64,000 nt of DNA from the NCBI GenBank assembly GCA_016801885.1, contig CM028895.1, forward strand, positions 12,548,001 to 12,612,000. The letters run 5' to 3'. The stretch's first letter is position 1, and each line of letters opens with the position of its first letter. Shown piece after piece: positions 61,696 through 64,000 of the stretch. Source of the DNA: Toxotes chatareus (Eukaryota; Chordata; Actinopteri; Toxotidae). The notes below the pieces were generated by a model. It worked only from the letters and a program-made list of their open reading frames with translations, searched no databases and had not been told where the DNA came from. Position numbers and translations under genes: made by a program.

Positions 61696-62544
61696 GCCAG
61701 GAAAACACACAGACCTTCTGCCACTCTGACATGCTATACCTCCCACACCTTGTCCTATCTGAAAACAATCTAACTGTGCGGCCAGGTAGTTGAAAATAGC
61801 CTATATGAATGCAGAATATCAGTTACAGTGAGTGAACCACTGTGGACTCATATGTACTGTTTACCCTGTATAAAACCGAGGATGGACAGAATGTAGATAC
61901 AGGTTGGTATGGACAGAGAGAAAGAAAGAGATGGAAAGAGAAGAAAAATGACAGAGAGAGAGAAAAAGAAGAAGAAGGAGGGAAAGTGAAACACAAGGGG
62001 AGCTATTTGGTGTTTCGTTGAAAAAAAGATGAAGAAGAAAAATACAGATCATGAAAAATCTGTATTTTTAACATAGATAATAATCACATTTTTTTCAAAA
62101 ATGTGAAAATAGAGATGGAGTTATGTTAAAGTTGTTGTGTTCTCACAACTGTGGTAAACAGAGAAAGAAAAAACATTGTAAAATGACAGGCTGTCACACA
62201 TATTTTGTGTTACTGAGAAACAATGAACACAATGATGATATTATCTTACAGAGGCGTAGAGAGGATGAGAATATTAGACTAAATCATAAGTTCTTTGTTT
62301 GATTTAAATACTACTGACTACTTCCTAGGTGCTTTATGTAAGTTTCTTCTTCTGTCTCACTGGAGACAGCTCTCTGTGAGTAAAGCAGTGAGGTTCAATA
62401 TTGAACTGAAATTTTTTTTCTAGACTGGTAAGTAATAGGAGAAGGGTGGAGCCACGGTATCGAGGTTCCCCCCATACACCCACCCAACTCAACTGCGAGT
62501 CAATCACAGCTGTCAGTCATGATGCCACACCTCCTTATAGCATC

Positions 62545-62700
62545 CCTCTGTTTCCAGCCTTTGTGCTAAGCTAAACTAACTGAATGCTCATGGTAGCTTC
62601 ATGTTTACCATGTAGACATCAGAGTGGTATCAATCTTCACATCTAACTCTCAGCAAGAAAGCTATTAAGGATATTTCCACAAATGTCAAACTATTCCTTC
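62545..62700 (-). mobile_element. MITE-like element fragment, family R1, copy e
   Basis: On the minus strand it reads, in order, GAAGGAATAGTTTGACATTT, TGTGGAAATATCCTTAATAG, TTCTTGCTGAGAGTTAGATG, AAGATTGATACCACTCTGAT and TTAGCTTAGCACAAAGGCTG. This is the canonical left arm of family R1 in opposite orientation to copies a and d. Confidence 0.65.
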
Positions 62701-64000
62701 AACTGCAGTGGTTGTTTGACCTGATAAAGTGGTGCTGGCACAGTTGATGGTAGATATAATAGATACCAGATAAATCATTATTTAACGGATATAATAAGTT
62801 CATTGTGTGCGTGAAGTCACCTCTTGCAGCAGCTCCCACATTTTCAAAATATTTAATATAACTCTGAGTGAACATTTTTTTAAGTGTAGGGGGTATTGTG
62901 AGGGCAAGAAAGCACAGATAAGAAGTCAGCTGGAGAGCCTCATTGTCTGGTAAAAGCTAAAACCATTTGCAGCTCCGTGTCAGCAAGATGAAGAAAGAGA
63001 TTTCAGACAGAGCAGGCAGATACAGACATGGCACAAATTCACACATTTCTGCAGACTGACGTCAACAGTGTGGACAGGTCTGACAACATGAATCCACATT
63101 AGAGGAAGAGACAGGTAAGTATTCAATGTGTGCTACAAATAATAATCTTAAATTGTGGCCAGTTCATTGTTCTGCTGTTGTGTACAGAGAGTAAACATGA
63201 ATACTGTATAAAGACTCATGTAACACATTTTGCTTTGTTATTAAACTGAGTTTTGATTAAAGTGGAAGTGGTGCCTGCAGAGAGGATAAGGTCGAAACTG
63301 AGAAACATCTTGGCAAATATCTCCTAATCTCTTGATGTGCTTGTGCAGCAAGAGAGCAGCTTTTAGCTGCTGGCTCAGCACCTCCAAGGTGGTTCATAAA
63401 GACACTCAGTTTTCAGCATCACAGTCTTCTTCCTGACAGAGTCATTGGCATTGACAGCAGCATGTGCCTTGTACTTCATCATGCTCCCCAACAGAATATA
63501 TGATAACCTCAAGAAGTCACTCTACATGTCAAGCACAATTTCATACCATAGCTGTAATTAAAGGAGGGGTAAGTGATTCTGGAGAAAGACTTATTTGAAC
63601 TCAACAGCTAAATAAATACACCCATCCCTTCACTGGTCCTTCAGATGCTTTTTGTAGTACAGTAGAAAGTGTGCTTCAGACTATTTTCTATTCTCACTAA
63701 TTTTGCTTGTAGACTAAGAGATGAAAAGTCCTTTTTCCAGCAATCAAAGCAGTTATTTATTTATTTTTGCTTTGACTTTGCAAAATGAGAAGCGAATGGA
63801 ATTCTGTCCATTTACACAATGTAACACCTCAACATTTTATTCAGTTCACTTTGTACAAGGACATGGAAACTCAACAGCAGACAAGACACAACTGACCCCA
63901 CTAAACTCCAATGCAAGTCTCCTTAAGAAATCCGTTTTAATCTTTTTACAAAACACAAATGTGGGTCCTTAGCAAGTACACAAAAAAAGAAAAAACATGC

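Larger units (their letters stand above)
58081..64000. other. upstream flank with no supported gene
   Basis: After an AAT-rich microsatellite the sequence is ordinary AT-rich vertebrate intergenic DNA. It contains pyrimidine-rich and CATCC-rich patches (59830-60080), a GA-rich tract (61500-61575), a CA microsatellite (61671-61695), purine-rich DNA (61910-62045) and one MITE-like copy (62545-62700). Two short stretches with plausible splice acceptors (58860-59010 minus strand, 59384-59480 plus strand) are noted as findings. I could not identify an encoded family, so they are not called as genes. Confidence 0.7.

Overview
The window is vertebrate nuclear DNA, most likely from a percomorph-type teleost fish. 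This rests on widely spaced short exons with GT-AG borders, abundant CA/GT microsatellites, pyrimidine-rich low-complexity tracts, and several interspersed repeat families that I recognise from spiny-rayed fish genomes. There is nothing prokaryotic, viral or CRISPR-like in it.

One protein-coding gene can be supported. It is on the minus strand and is the fish orthologue of NKAIN2 (sodium/potassium-transporting ATPase interacting protein 2). Four exons were read by eye: exon 1 at 56379-56432 (start codon, 18 codons), exon 2 at 18801-18938 (46 codons), exon 3 at 17545-17625 (27 codons) and exon 4 at 3422-3622 (67 codons). All junctions are phase 0 with GT-AG borders. Together they encode 158 residues, roughly the N-terminal three quarters of a family protein of about 208 residues: TM1, TM2, TM3, the extracellular loop with its N-glycosylation site, and the start of TM4. 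The C-terminal exon or exons lie to the left of base 1. The introns are about 37.4 kb (intron 1), 1.2 kb (intron 2), 13.9 kb (intron 3) and at least 3.4 kb (intron 4).

Layout from left to right: 1-3421 is part of intron 4. 3422-3622 is exon 4. 3623-17544 is intron 3, rich in repeats. 17545-18938 is an exon 3 / intron 2 / exon 2 cluster, with intron 2 mostly filled by a transposon-like element. 18939-56378 is the large intron 1, which holds repeats, a notable palindromic triplication at 23.8 kb, purine/pyrimidine asymmetric DNA, a foldback element at 40.6 kb, long microsatellites, and a few complex non-repetitive blocks that may be conserved regulatory elements. 56379 to about 56.6 kb is exon 1 with 5' UTR. 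About 57.3-58.08 kb is a CpG-enriched region that is the best promoter candidate. 58.1-64 kb is upstream DNA with no gene that I can support.

I did not find a new multi-gene system. The most interesting observations are: two inverted copies of a ~755-bp element flanking exon 3, a geometry that could favour exon-3 circularisation or skipping; a direct-inverted-direct 29-bp arm structure at 23.8 kb; a self-complementary foldback element at 40.6 kb; and the CpG-rich ETS/YY1-like region upstream of exon 1. Most long open frames in the window are low-complexity microsatellite or polypyrimidine translations and are not genes.
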